A DNA stretch of 64,000 nt from Cupriavidus sp. U2 (GTDB lineage Bacteria; Pseudomonadota; Gammaproteobacteria; Burkholderiales; Burkholderiaceae). The first letter of the stretch is position 1. Every line of letters starts with the position of its first letter. The translations under genes and the position numbers were made by a program. The stretch is from the NCBI RefSeq assembly GCF_009663685.2, contig NZ_RCOG02000011.1:39019-103018 (forward strand). The letters run 5' to 3'. This document shows positions 52,314 to 60,406 of this stretch, piece after piece. The notes under the pieces were generated by a model. The model did no database searches, was not told the origin of the DNA, and was given only the letters and a program-made list of their open reading frames with translations.

Positions 52314-53548
52314 TCGTTCAACCCCCTGCCCTTTGCCAGGGCGAGTTCGTTGGCATCCGGCGGCGTGTAGCTGGTGAAGTAACCCGCCGCCACCTTCGCA
52401 TCGATTTCCACGCGTGCATCGGCCGGGATCAGCGCCTCGGGGATGGGCACCTGCTCCACCACCTCGATCCCCTGCGCCGTCAGCGCGCCATGCTTCATGT
52501 TGCTCATCGAGGCCCAGCGGTCGATCCGCCGGATCCCGAGCCAGTGAAAGACATCGGGCATCAGTTCCTGGAAGCGCATGTCCTGCACGCCCGCCACGCA
52601 CTCGGTGCGCGCGAAATACGTTTCGGCGCGGTCGCCGCCTACCTGGCGCTTGCGTGCGTTGTAGACCAGGAACTTGGTCACCTCGCCCAGCGCGCGGCCT
52701 TCCTTCCGGTTATAGACCACCAGCCCGACGCCGCCCTGCTGGGCCATCTCGATACAGACTTCGATGCCATGCGCCAGGTAGGGCCGGCACGTGCAGATGT
52801 CCGATCCGAATACGTCCGAGCCATTGCATTCGTCGTGGACGCGGCAGGCCACCCTGGTCTCTGGCTGGCCCAGCTTGCTGATATCGCCAAAGAAATAGAG
52901 CGTCATGCCGCCGATAGGCGGCAGGAAGACCTTCAGGTCCGGCCGCGTGACCAGTTCCGGGAACATGCCGCCAGTCTGCTCGAACAGGCTGCGGCGCAGG
53001 ACGCTTTCCTTGATATCGAACCGGCGCGCGATGCCGGGCAGGTACCAGACCGGATCGATGGCAGCCTTGGTGACGCGCACATCGCCGTTGGGATACAGGA
53101 TGTCGCCATCCGGGGCCAGGCGGCCCGCCGTGATGGCGGCCAGCAATTCCGGCATGTTGATATGGGCGCGCGTGATGGCGATGGTGGGCCGGATGTCGAA
53201 CCCGGCGGCAATGCGGTCGGCAAAGACCGTCGATACCAGATGGCCCCACGGATCGAGCGATACGATCTTGTCGGGGTCGCCCCACTGCGCATGGGGACCG
53301 ATCGGCTCGGCCGGCGCGGTGTCCGTCAGGTCGGGGCGATGCGCGCGCTGCAGGCTGCCCGAGGCCACGGCCAGCGCCCGGTAGATCGCATAGGCCCCGG
53401 CGTGCGTGCCAATCACGTTGCGCTGGGTCGGGTCGGTCAGGCTGGCGATCACGGGCCCCCGCTCGGCCGCCGTCGGCGCGCCCCAGTGGATCGGCTCGGC
53501 CGGCTTGTCGCGCCGCGCATGCGAGGTCAGGACGATATGGTCGGACAT
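52310..53548 (-). CDS. GTP cyclohydrolase II-like protein, URC1-type
   Basis: 412 residues, twice the catalytic domain of RibA. The C-terminal half carries CRVHDECNGSDVFGSDICTC: Cys241, Cys252 and Cys254 have the CX10CXC zinc spacing of RibA. VVYNRKEGRALGEVTKF matches the nucleotide-binding region. The N-terminal 200 residues (ERGPVIASLTDPTQRNVIGTHAGAYAIYRALA) have no RibA counterpart and are those of the Urc1 group. In the URC route this protein is thought to open the pyrimidine ring of a uracil nucleotide. ATG 53548 follows GGGGAGGCG. It is the first gene of the operon, 35 bases after a RutR-like palindrome. Confidence 0.9.
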   Translation of the reverse strand: MSDHIVLTSHARRDKPAEPIHWGAPTAAERGPVIASLTDPTQRNVIGTHAGAYAIYRALAVASGSLQRAHRPDLTDTAPAEPIGPHAQWGDPDKIVSLDPWGHLVSTVFADRIAAGFDIRPTIAITRAHINMPELLAAITAGRLAPDGDILYPNGDVRVTKAAIDPVWYLPGIARRFDIKESVLRRSLFEQTGGMFPELVTRPDLKVFLPPIGGMTLYFFGDISKLGQPETRVACRVHDECNGSDVFGSDICTCRPYLAHGIEVCIEMAQQGGVGLVVYNRKEGRALGEVTKFLVYNARKRQVGGDRAETYFARTECVAGVQDMRFQELMPDVFHWLGIRRIDRWASMSNMKHGALTAQGIEVVEQVPIPEALIPADARVEIDAKVAAGYFTSYTPPDANELALAKGRGLNE

Positions 53549-53582
53549 GGTCGCCTCCCCGGTATGAAACCGGAACACGAAT

Positions 53583-53600
53583 CCTGACCAGATGGTCAGG
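53583..53600 (-). promoter_or_regulatory. RutR-like operator before the URC operon
   Basis: CCTGACCA-GA-TGGTCAGG is a perfect palindrome and contains the RutR consensus core TGACCA-N2-TGGTCA. It lies 35 bases before the first start codon, where a bound repressor would block transcription. The TetR gene of the operon encodes a RutR-like protein. Confidence 0.85.
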
Positions 53601-53781
53601 TTTATGTGTTCATAGTAGGCAACGTTCATGCCAACGCCCAAGTGGGGTTGTTACCGTCGGTGGCATCCCGTACGCACCGGCGGCGTGCCTGAATCCGGCG
53701 CCTCGCAGGGCGCGTGCGGTACATCCCGGTGCAGCGCGCACCGGATTCCGGCGCCACCCCGAATCTTGCGCCGGCACCAAC

Positions 53782-53812
53782 AAAAACGGCACGTTCGGTC
53801 GAACGTGCCGTT
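53782..53812 (-). terminator. Terminator of the acyltransferase gene
   Basis: A perfect 12-bp stem AACGGCACGTTC/GAACGTGCCGTT (53785-53812) followed by a U-run on the minus strand. It separates the acyltransferase from the URC operon. Bases 53601-53781 hold no gene that I can support. Confidence 0.9.
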
Positions 53813-53835
53813 CTGGCGTTGGCATGGCGGGATGA

Positions 53836-54939
53836 TCAGCCTTCCGCCCGATGACCGAGGCGCCCGCGTCCCCACTGGGGCAGATCGGCCGTCAGCCAGT
53901 TCACCAGCGCACGCACCGGGCTGGCGGCCTCCACATAACGGTGGAACAGCGCGCCGGCGACGTTACTGGCGACCCACGCCAGCCCCATGCCCAGCGCGTT
54001 GAGCACGGGCCGGCCCGGCACCAGGTGGGTGACCACCGCATTGACCACCAGGCAGACCGGAAAGTGCACCAGGAATACCGAATACGAAATGCGGCCGAAG
54101 TACGCGGTCAGGCGCCCGGCGGGCCAGCTTTCCAGCCAGCCGCCACGACGCGAGACGGCCAGCAGCAGCGCCGTGCCCAGCGCCACCGCGATCCGCAGGC
54201 GGAAGTCCACCACCAGCGCGGCCATTCCAATCGCGGCCAGCGCCAGCAGCGGCATGACCGAGCGGCCCGGATTCGACGCCCAGTAGGCCAGCGATCCCAT
54301 GCCATAAGCGCCAAAGAAATAGAGGGCCCAGATGTCCCAAGCGGCATCGCGGTTGAACCAGAACAGCGAGGCCATCGCCAGCACGCCCACCATCGGCACG
54401 CCTAGCGGCAGCCCATTGCGGGCCACGGCGCGTGCCAGCCACAGCGCCAGCACCATCAGCGCGAACAGTTGCAAGTCGATGGCGATATACCAGACACCGG
54501 CGGACAACGCGTCCACATCGAGGATGTTGTGCAGCAGCAGCACATGCGCCACGAATTGCGCCACGTGCGGCGCGGCCGGAATGGAATCGTGCTGCATCCA
54601 GGTGCGCGCGATGGCGGCACCGGCAATCGCCACCAGGATGGCCGCGGCAAACGGCACCACCAGCTTCTGATAGCGGCGCCAGATGGTCTGCAGGGGGCTC
54701 GCCACGGTCAGACGGCCGCCTGGGGCCAGGCTGCGGGCGGCCAGGAAGCCGCTGATGACAAGGAAAACCTGCACGGCAATGCGCGCGTAGTCGGCCAGCC
54801 AGCCGATCAGGCCGGGCGCCAGGGTCTGGGCAGCATCGGACATCGGTCCATAGAACGCCAGGTGGTGCAATACGATCAGCTGCGAGCTGACCGCCTTCAG
54901 AGCGTCTACACACGCCAGACGGGAAGGACGGGGGCTCAT
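53836..54939 (-). CDS. Acyltransferase 3 family membrane protein
   Basis: 367 residues with about ten membrane spans. RLACVDALKAVSSQLIVLHHLAFYG has the conserved early His residues of the family. ISGFLAARSL, GVWYIAIDLQLFALMVLAL and YFGRISYSVFLVHFPVCLVV follow. These inner-membrane enzymes move acetyl or other acyl groups to sugars of surface polysaccharides. No polysaccharide genes are adjacent, so the acceptor is unknown. It is transcribed alone with its own terminator. Confidence 0.88.
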   Translation of the reverse strand: MSPRPSRLACVDALKAVSSQLIVLHHLAFYGPMSDAAQTLAPGLIGWLADYARIAVQVFLVISGFLAARSLAPGGRLTVASPLQTIWRRYQKLVVPFAAAILVAIAGAAIARTWMQHDSIPAAPHVAQFVAHVLLLHNILDVDALSAGVWYIAIDLQLFALMVLALWLARAVARNGLPLGVPMVGVLAMASLFWFNRDAAWDIWALYFFGAYGMGSLAYWASNPGRSVMPLLALAAIGMAALVVDFRLRIAVALGTALLLAVSRRGGWLESWPAGRLTAYFGRISYSVFLVHFPVCLVVNAVVTHLVPGRPVLNALGMGLAWVASNVAGALFHRYVEAASPVRALVNWLTADLPQWGRGRLGHRAEG

Positions 54940-55172
54940 TTGTTATTTGCGGGGGTACAAAGTGGGCCGAATTGTACCCGCATCGGTGCATTCGTCCGTC
55001 GATGGGCTGGTAACCCGCACCGTAACGCTTGTAAATCGGGTTACGGACGTGGCGAAAAGGCAACTTTCATTGCACTACTCTCGGGCATTAGCTAATAAGA
55101 AACAAATTCTTCGTGCCCGATCCCTGGGGGTATACCCTTGCGTCTTTCCGTGCCCCTGCCTCACCCTCGAAC

Positions 55173-56084
55173 ATGTTCCAGTCTGTCGCTTTTCCCGCCC
55201 TCCGCCGCCTGATCGCTGGGGTTGCCCTGGCCGCCGCCGTCGTGCCGGTCGTCCACGCACAGAGCCCTAGCCCCGTGCTAGACAAGATCCGCGATACCGG
55301 CACGATCACGCTCGGCTATCGTGAATCGGCCCTGCCGTTCTCGTTCGCCGACGACAAGGGCCAGCCCGCCGGCTATGCGGTGGACCTGTGCCTGCGCGTG
55401 GCCGAGGCGGCCAAACAGAAGCTGGGACTGAAAGACCTGAAGGTGCGCTGGCTGCCGCTGACGCCCCAGAATCGTGTTCCCGCCATGGTCAACGGCCTGG
55501 CAGACCTGGATTGCGCACCGAACACCAACACGCTGGAGCGCCAGAAGCAGGTGGCCTTCAGTGTGTCGCACTATGTTTCCACCGTGCGCATGCTGGTGCG
55601 CGCCGATTCCGGCATCAAGTCGTTCAATGACCTGCGCGGCAAGACGGTGGTAACCAGTGCCGGTTCCACGGGCGACCGCCACGTGCGCCGCCTGAAGAGC
55701 GAATACGGCTTCCGTGACGTCTACGCCAAGGATCACGGGGAATCGTTCCTGCTGCTGGAAACGGGACGCGCCCAGGCGTTTGTGATGGACGACGTATTGC
55801 TGGCCGGCCTGCGCGCCAAGTCGAAGGACCCGTCCCAGTACGTGATCGTCGGCCCGGCCCTGTCGGTGGAACAGAACGCGCTGATGATGTCGAAGGCCGA
55901 TCCCGAGTGGAAGCAGCTGGTAGACCAGACACTGGCCAGGACGTTCGCCAGCCCCGACGCCGCCGCCTTGCAGAAACGCTGGTTCCAGCAACCGATCGGC
56001 ACACGCGGCACCAACCTGGCGCTGGCGCCTTCGACCGAAGTACTGCAAGCCTGGAAACACCCTTCCGACGCTGTGACGGAATAA
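55173..56084 (+). CDS. Amino-acid ABC transporter binding protein, GltI type
   Basis: 303 residues. A signal peptide ends near VVHAQ (residue 30). LDKIRDTGTITLGYRESALPFSFADDKGQPAGYAVDLC, NGLADLDCAPNTNTLERQKQVAFS, LRGKTVVTSAGSTGDRHVRRL and FVMDDVLLAGLRA are those of the glutamate/aspartate binding proteins (family 3). No permease or ATPase genes lie next to it, so it is either an orphan receptor or serves a transporter elsewhere. ATG 55173 begins the signal peptide; the frame from 55113 adds an unlike segment. Confidence 0.88.
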   Translation: MFQSVAFPALRRLIAGVALAAAVVPVVHAQSPSPVLDKIRDTGTITLGYRESALPFSFADDKGQPAGYAVDLCLRVAEAAKQKLGLKDLKVRWLPLTPQNRVPAMVNGLADLDCAPNTNTLERQKQVAFSVSHYVSTVRMLVRADSGIKSFNDLRGKTVVTSAGSTGDRHVRRLKSEYGFRDVYAKDHGESFLLLETGRAQAFVMDDVLLAGLRAKSKDPSQYVIVGPALSVEQNALMMSKADPEWKQLVDQTLARTFASPDAAALQKRWFQQPIGTRGTNLALAPSTEVLQAWKHPSDAVTE

Positions 56085-56159
56085 GCATTTTCCGTGCATC
56101 TCCCCGGAAAAGCCCTGAGTTGACGCCCTTTGCGGCCTTGTCCACACTGGCCTGAGCCT

Positions 56160-56181
56160 GGTTCTACCGTCCGGTAGGACC
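56160..56181 (+). terminator. Hairpin after the GltI-like gene
   Basis: A 10-bp stem (one G-U pair) with a 2-base loop, 75 bases after the stop. No T-run follows, so termination is uncertain. Confidence 0.35.
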
Positions 56182-56242
56182 AGCCACAACGCGACCGCCA
56201 TCGACAAGTACTGCCCCGGGCGGCAACTCAGAGGAGATTTCC

Positions 56243-56566
56243 ATGAAGCAATTGATCGCCACCGCCGTCGCGCTGGGACTGGCCACTGCATCCGTGGCTG
56301 CCATCGCACAGGACAAGAAGTCGTTCGACCCGTATTCCCAGGGCGCCAAGTCGGGCGAGAAGTTCGACACCTACAGCCAGGGCGCCAAGTCGGGCGAGAA
56401 GTTCGACACCTACAGCCAGGGCGCCAAGTCCGGCGACAAGTTCGACCCGTATTCCCAGGGCGCGAACAAGAGCACCCGTGCGGACCTGACCGACCAGTCC
56501 ACCGCCGCCCCGAAGCAGTCGAAATCGAAAAAGGCCCCGGCGAAGAAGCCAGCGCAAGGGAATTGA
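56243..56566 (+). CDS. Small secreted protein with 13-residue tandem repeats
   Basis: 107 residues. Signal peptide MKQLIATAVALGLATASVAAIAQ, then four units of FD(P/T)YSQGAKSG(E/D)K from residue 28, then a Lys/Pro/Ala-rich basic tail (SKSKKAPAKKPAQ). No family beyond similar repetitive exported proteins of Burkholderiales is known to me. GAGGAGA precedes the ATG and a terminator follows, so it is a monocistronic, probably well-expressed gene. The repeat number could vary between strains. Confidence 0.75.
   Translation: MKQLIATAVALGLATASVAAIAQDKKSFDPYSQGAKSGEKFDTYSQGAKSGEKFDTYSQGAKSGDKFDPYSQGANKSTRADLTDQSTAAPKQSKSKKAPAKKPAQGN
56324..56467 (+). repeat. 39-bp tandem repeat, about 3.7 copies, inside a coding gene
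   Basis: Units of 39 bases at 56324, 56363, 56402 and 56441 are nearly identical. Length keeps the reading frame. Confidence 0.88.
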
Positions 56567-56588
56567 GCGCCAGGCATTCAGACACAAA

Positions 56589-56610
56589 AAAGGAGCCCTT
56601 GGGCTCCTTT
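56589..56610 (+). terminator. Rho-independent terminator
   Basis: Stem AAAGGAGCCC/GGGCTCCTTT with a 2-base loop and T-rich sequence after it, 22 bases behind the repeat-protein gene. Confidence 0.85.
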
Positions 56611-56702
56611 CTGATTTTGTGCATCAGTATGCACCAGGGTGATTTTCTCGCATTCTTCCTTCCTACAATGTGCAGCTTCCTCTACCAGAAGCGCGGCACA
56701 TC

Positions 56703-57290
56703 ATGGTCGAAGATGCAGAGTGCCTGAAAGAAATCGATCCGCCTGACGACTGCCGCCACCGATTTGCGGGCGTACAGTTCCGCGGCACCCGATGGGATCT
56801 GGGTCATCTCGATTCCTTCGCCTTCAGGAGCCATATTGGTTTCGAAGTCACCGTGGTGGTCATCTTTTCCTGCCACTGTTTCACGCGGGGACTCCCGGGC
56901 GCCGCCGCCGAAGCTTGTCACATTCCCTCTGAGGACGTGTTCCGCGATGCGCGGGAACAACGATTGCTGGACCCCTCCCGCTATGCCCTGTCCCGGCAAT
57001 GGCTACGTGGCCTCGTTCTGAGCTTGCCCAAGCAACACATCATCATCGCCCAGGCACGTCGCCGAAATTTCATGACATGGCGTGCGCTGCCCGACGGCCA
57101 CGCAAACGCCATCTATGCGATGTTTTTCACCGTCGAGCGCGACGCACGTCGCAAAGGGCGAATGATCCTGCGCGCGCAATCGGCATATCTGCTCGACAGC
57201 GGCCTGACCCGGGCGCAGAAAGAAGGGAGAAAGGTCAGGCTACGGACGTTACTGAGGGCGGCCTATGAAGGCAGGCCCATTCGTCCTTGA
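56703..57290 (+). CDS. Hypothetical protein
   Basis: 195 residues from ATG 56703 (MVEDAECLKEIDPPDDCRHRF); the ATG at 56670 is possible but has no better site. Notable segments are GVQFRGTRWDLGHLDSFAF, VTVVVIFSCHCFTRGLP and HIIIAQARRRNFMTWRALPDGHANAIYAMFFTVERD. It has several Cys and His, no signal peptide and no membrane span. The early HRFAGVQF and CHCFTRG segments suggest metal or nucleic-acid binding, but I cannot name a family. Its base composition is slightly less GC-rich than its neighbours, as in recently acquired genes. Confidence 0.6.
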   Translation: MVEDAECLKEIDPPDDCRHRFAGVQFRGTRWDLGHLDSFAFRSHIGFEVTVVVIFSCHCFTRGLPGAAAEACHIPSEDVFRDAREQRLLDPSRYALSRQWLRGLVLSLPKQHIIIAQARRRNFMTWRALPDGHANAIYAMFFTVERDARRKGRMILRAQSAYLLDSGLTRAQKEGRKVRLRTLLRAAYEGRPIRP

Positions 57291-57302
57291 AGAAGAAAGA
57301 CC

Positions 57303-57447
57303 AACGGCTGCCAGTGGCAGCCGTTGTAGGCGGGGATCTCTATCTGCCTTGCGGCAAAATTCCCACTCCAGGTGGGACCTGGTTACCCAGGCGGCGCTAC
57401 GGTTTCGCACCCGCTTGCACGTAGTTTGCGCGTGATTTTAGCCCCGC
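57303..57447 (-). other. Structured intergenic region, candidate small RNA
   Basis: GCGGGG at 57330-57335 can pair with CCCCGC at 57442-57447 to close a loop holding four helices: TGCC/GGCA (57345-57356), TCCCAC/GTGGGA (57361-57377), CCTGG/CCAGG (57378-57391) and CTACG/CGTAG (57397-57424). Next to it a perfect 10-bp hairpin (57303-57325) could end a minus-strand transcript, with U-rich bases after it, or end the upstream hypothetical gene. A minus-strand -10-like TAAAAT lies at 57434-57439. No known RNA family was recognised. Confidence 0.4.
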
Positions 57448-57476
57448 ATGACAGCGCGGTCAACGCCGATGCCGAT

Positions 57477-58331
57477 TTACTGCCCCTCCTCCGGCAACAT
57501 TTCCAGCGCCGTCACGTCCACCCGCTGCACCTCGTTGTTCTGCCGGATTTCCGTGCGCAACACGAATGCCTCCATGGGGCAGTACCAGTCCGTCACGTGC
57601 AGCACGCTCGGTTCGAGCTGCAGCAGTTCGTCGCCCACCATCAGGGGGCCCAGCGAGGTGCGCTTCTCGTAGGTGATGGGCATGCACTCCTTGCGGCCCA
57701 TGACCGTGTTGATCATCTGCTTGCGGCCCACGTGGCGCGAGCCGACGATGATCGACGCGTGCAGGGCCTGCATCGTGCCCACGACTTCATCCTTGCCCAG
57801 CGGATAGATCTTGAGCGACACGCTGGACTGGAAGGACTCTCCGTCCAGCGTGGCGCCTTCCTTGATCTCCAGGCCCGCATAGTTGAACACACCGCTGCCG
57901 TTGAACGACGCCTCGCCGAACATGCGCGCGTAGCGGGCACGGGCATTGATCACGGCATTGCGGCTGTCGATTCGCGTGCGTGCCGTGGCGGCGTTACGGT
58001 CGATATTGATCTCGTGGACCTGATCCATGACGACGGGCGGGCCCATCAAGGCCGACAGTGCCGACTTCGAGCGCACTTCCAGCTGGGCGCTGCAGCCGCG
58101 GGCGGTGCGCATGACGTCGCGCAAGGTCATCGTGATGGACATCGGCATGGAGCCGTCGCCCTCCAGCTGCACGCGGGAGCCCGAGCGGAACCAGGGCGCG
58201 TCGCAAAGCACCGCGCCGCCGGGCATCGGTGGCGACATGCCCGACACCGGCGCAGCATCGGGGGCCGACGCCTGCCCAAATGCCGCGTTCATCACTCCTG
58301 TCAGCAACCACACCAGCAACGCCGGTCTCAT
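57477..58331 (-). CDS. Exported hypothetical protein
   Basis: 284 residues. Signal peptide MRPALLVWLLTGVMNAAFGQ, a Pro-rich start, then a beta-rich domain: SMPMSITMTLRDVMRTARGCSAQ, EINIDRNAATARTRIDS, ESFQSSVSLKIYPLGKDEVVG and HVGRKQMINTVMGRKECMPITYEKR, ending in a Tyr/Cys segment DWYCPMEAFVLRTEI. The layout is like periplasmic proteins of the DUF3108 kind, but I am not certain. ATG 58331 follows GGACGATCG. It is divergent from the arn operon. Confidence 0.7.
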   Translation of the reverse strand: MRPALLVWLLTGVMNAAFGQASAPDAAPVSGMSPPMPGGAVLCDAPWFRSGSRVQLEGDGSMPMSITMTLRDVMRTARGCSAQLEVRSKSALSALMGPPVVMDQVHEINIDRNAATARTRIDSRNAVINARARYARMFGEASFNGSGVFNYAGLEIKEGATLDGESFQSSVSLKIYPLGKDEVVGTMQALHASIIVGSRHVGRKQMINTVMGRKECMPITYEKRTSLGPLMVGDELLQLEPSVLHVTDWYCPMEAFVLRTEIRQNNEVQRVDVTALEMLPEEGQ

Positions 58332-58690
58332 GGCGATCGTCCGTATCGAGGGCCGGCGGAGGCAGGGTCGGTTTCTGCCAGGCAAGTGCCGGAATGGCGC
58401 AAGTATTACGCGAAATCGGCGCGGCGGAAACGCCCCCAAGTTCAAGCCCGGCGCCCTTTGCGAGCCAAAACGGCGAGGCGGGAAATGCGCTCGTGCTACC
58501 ATTGCGCGCCCGTAGCGGTCGCCTTGCCCGAAAACTGGCCTCCGGACCCCGCCTTTTGCGGGCCTTGGCGCGAGGCGCAGCCCGCCGCGTCGTTCGTGTC
58601 CACCGGGACGGGGCGTCCCGCGTTGTGGGGTGTTCGTCACAAGGCGAATGCAGGAACAGCCTCCGGGACCCCGGCCATTTCAGGAGAAAT
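58332..58690. other. Divergent intergenic region before the arn operon
   Basis: 359 bases without a supportable gene. It must hold the promoters of the minus-strand exported protein and of arnT. I saw no PmrA-type direct repeats (CTTAAG-like), PhoP box or clear sigma-70 pair, so regulation of the arn genes here is open. Confidence 0.5.
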
Positions 58691-60406
58691 ATGCGTAGTT
58701 CTTCGCCCACGCGCCAAGCCGGGCTGCCTGTCGGCATGGTTGTGTTCGTCGTGCTCGCCGTGCTGCTGGTCTGGTTTGGCACGCTCGATTACCGCCATTT
58801 GCTGCGACCGGACGAAGGCCGATACGCCGAGATCTCGCGCGAGATGTTCGTCACCGGGGATTGGGTGACGATCCGCTACAACGCCCTGAAATACTTCGAA
58901 AAGCCCCCATTCCATATGTGGGTGACGACCATTGCCTACGAACTGTTCGGCGTGGGCGACTGGCAGGCCCGGCTGTGCGTGGCGCTGTCGGGCATTGTTG
59001 GACTGGGCGTGACGATGCTGGCCACCGCGCGCTGGTTCGGCTGCCGCGCCGGGCTGCTGGCGGGCCTGGTCATGCTGGCCATGCCGATGTGGAGCGTGGC
59101 CGGCCATTTCAATTCGCTGGACATGACGCTGTCTGGCGCCCTGGCTTGCGTGCTGGGCTGCATGCTGCTGGCCCAGCACCCCGACACGCGGCCCGGCGCC
59201 CGCCGCGCCTGGATGCTAGCGTGCTGGGTCGCCATGGGGGTCGCCATCCTGACCAAGGGCCTGGTCGGCATCGCCCTGCCCGGCCTGGTGCTGGCGGTCT
59301 ATACGCTGCTGACACGCGATCTCGGCCTGTGGCGACGCCTGCATCTGCCGACCGGCATCTTCGCCATGCTGGTGGTCACGGTGCCCTGGTTCTGGCTGAT
59401 TTCGACGAAGAACCCCGAATTTCCTCACTTTTTCTTTATTCACGAGCACTGGGACCGCTATACGTCCACGGTGCACTCTCGCAAGGGTTCGGTCTGGTAT
59501 TTCGTGCCGCTGCTACTGGCCGGCATGCTGCCCTGGCTCGGCCTGGTGCCGCGCATGTGGGAAGTGGTGCGCGACAGGGCCGGCGCCCAGCGCGGCGCGG
59601 GCGGCAAGCCGTTCCAGCCGGCGCTGATGTGCCTGGTGTGGTTCGCGGCCATCTTTGTCTTCTTCAGCATGTCGGGGTCGAAGCTGCCCGGCTATATCGT
59701 GCCGGTGTTCCCGGCGCTGGCCATACTGGCGGCCGTGGCGCTGGACCAGATCAGCGACCGCTCGTGGAATCGCCAGATCAATGCTCTGCTGCTCCTCGCC
59801 GTGGTGGGCCTGCTGGCCGCACCGGTAGTGGCCACGCTGGATCGCGAAACCAATCCGAATGAAGTGTTCCGCGCCTTCGCCGTCTATATTGGTGTGGCGT
59901 TTGCCGTACTGCTGGCCGGCATGCTGCTGGCACGCCGGCTGTTGCGCACGCGCGGCGTGTTTCCGAGCGTGGCCGCGTTTGCGCTGTCGATGTTCCTGAC
60001 GTGCACGATCGGGCTGCTCGGCCATGAGGTGATGGGCCGCCGGGCGTCGGGCGTGGACATGCTGCCAGCCATCGAGGCCGTGCTGAAGGACAACATGCCG
60101 ATCTACGGCGTGGGCATGCTGGATCACACCCTGCCTTTCTACCTGGGCCGCACGCTGACGATGGTCGCCGCGCCTGACGAACTGGAGTTCGGCACGCAGC
60201 AGGAGCCGGACAAGTGGATTCCGACCATGGACGCATTTGTCGCCAAATGGAAGGACGGCCAGCCGGCGATCGGTATCATGTCGCCGGACACCTATGACAG
60301 CCTGGTGGCACAGCATGTGCCGCTCTACGTCGTGGCACGCGATGTGCGACGTGTCGTCGCCAGCAATTTCCCGCTGCCGGCCCAGGAAGCCGGAAATACC
60401 CGATGA
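58691..60406 (+). CDS. arnT: Undecaprenyl phosphate-aminoarabinose lipid A transferase
   Basis: 571 residues with about 12 membrane spans in the N-terminal two thirds and a periplasmic C-terminal domain, as in ArnT/PMT enzymes (GT83). LLRPDEGRYAEISREMFVTGDWVTIRYNA has the catalytic DE pair, and FEKPPFHMWVTTIAYELFG follows. It moves 4-amino-4-deoxy-L-arabinose from its lipid carrier to lipid A on the outer face of the inner membrane, lowering negative charge and binding of polymyxin. ATG 58691 follows CAGGAGA. It starts the arn operon and overlaps the next gene by ATGA. Confidence 0.9.
   Translation: MRSSSPTRQAGLPVGMVVFVVLAVLLVWFGTLDYRHLLRPDEGRYAEISREMFVTGDWVTIRYNALKYFEKPPFHMWVTTIAYELFGVGDWQARLCVALSGIVGLGVTMLATARWFGCRAGLLAGLVMLAMPMWSVAGHFNSLDMTLSGALACVLGCMLLAQHPDTRPGARRAWMLACWVAMGVAILTKGLVGIALPGLVLAVYTLLTRDLGLWRRLHLPTGIFAMLVVTVPWFWLISTKNPEFPHFFFIHEHWDRYTSTVHSRKGSVWYFVPLLLAGMLPWLGLVPRMWEVVRDRAGAQRGAGGKPFQPALMCLVWFAAIFVFFSMSGSKLPGYIVPVFPALAILAAVALDQISDRSWNRQINALLLLAVVGLLAAPVVATLDRETNPNEVFRAFAVYIGVAFAVLLAGMLLARRLLRTRGVFPSVAAFALSMFLTCTIGLLGHEVMGRRASGVDMLPAIEAVLKDNMPIYGVGMLDHTLPFYLGRTLTMVAAPDELEFGTQQEPDKWIPTMDAFVAKWKDGQPAIGIMSPDTYDSLVAQHVPLYVVARDVRRVVASNFPLPAQEAGNTR

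Noticed and set aside
57330..57447. Structured region as a two-piece tmRNA
   Set aside because: A minus-strand stretch reads like a short tag starting Ala-Asn and ending in TAG, but the expected ending Ala-Leu-Ala-Ala, the T-arm motif and the Ala acceptor features are missing.
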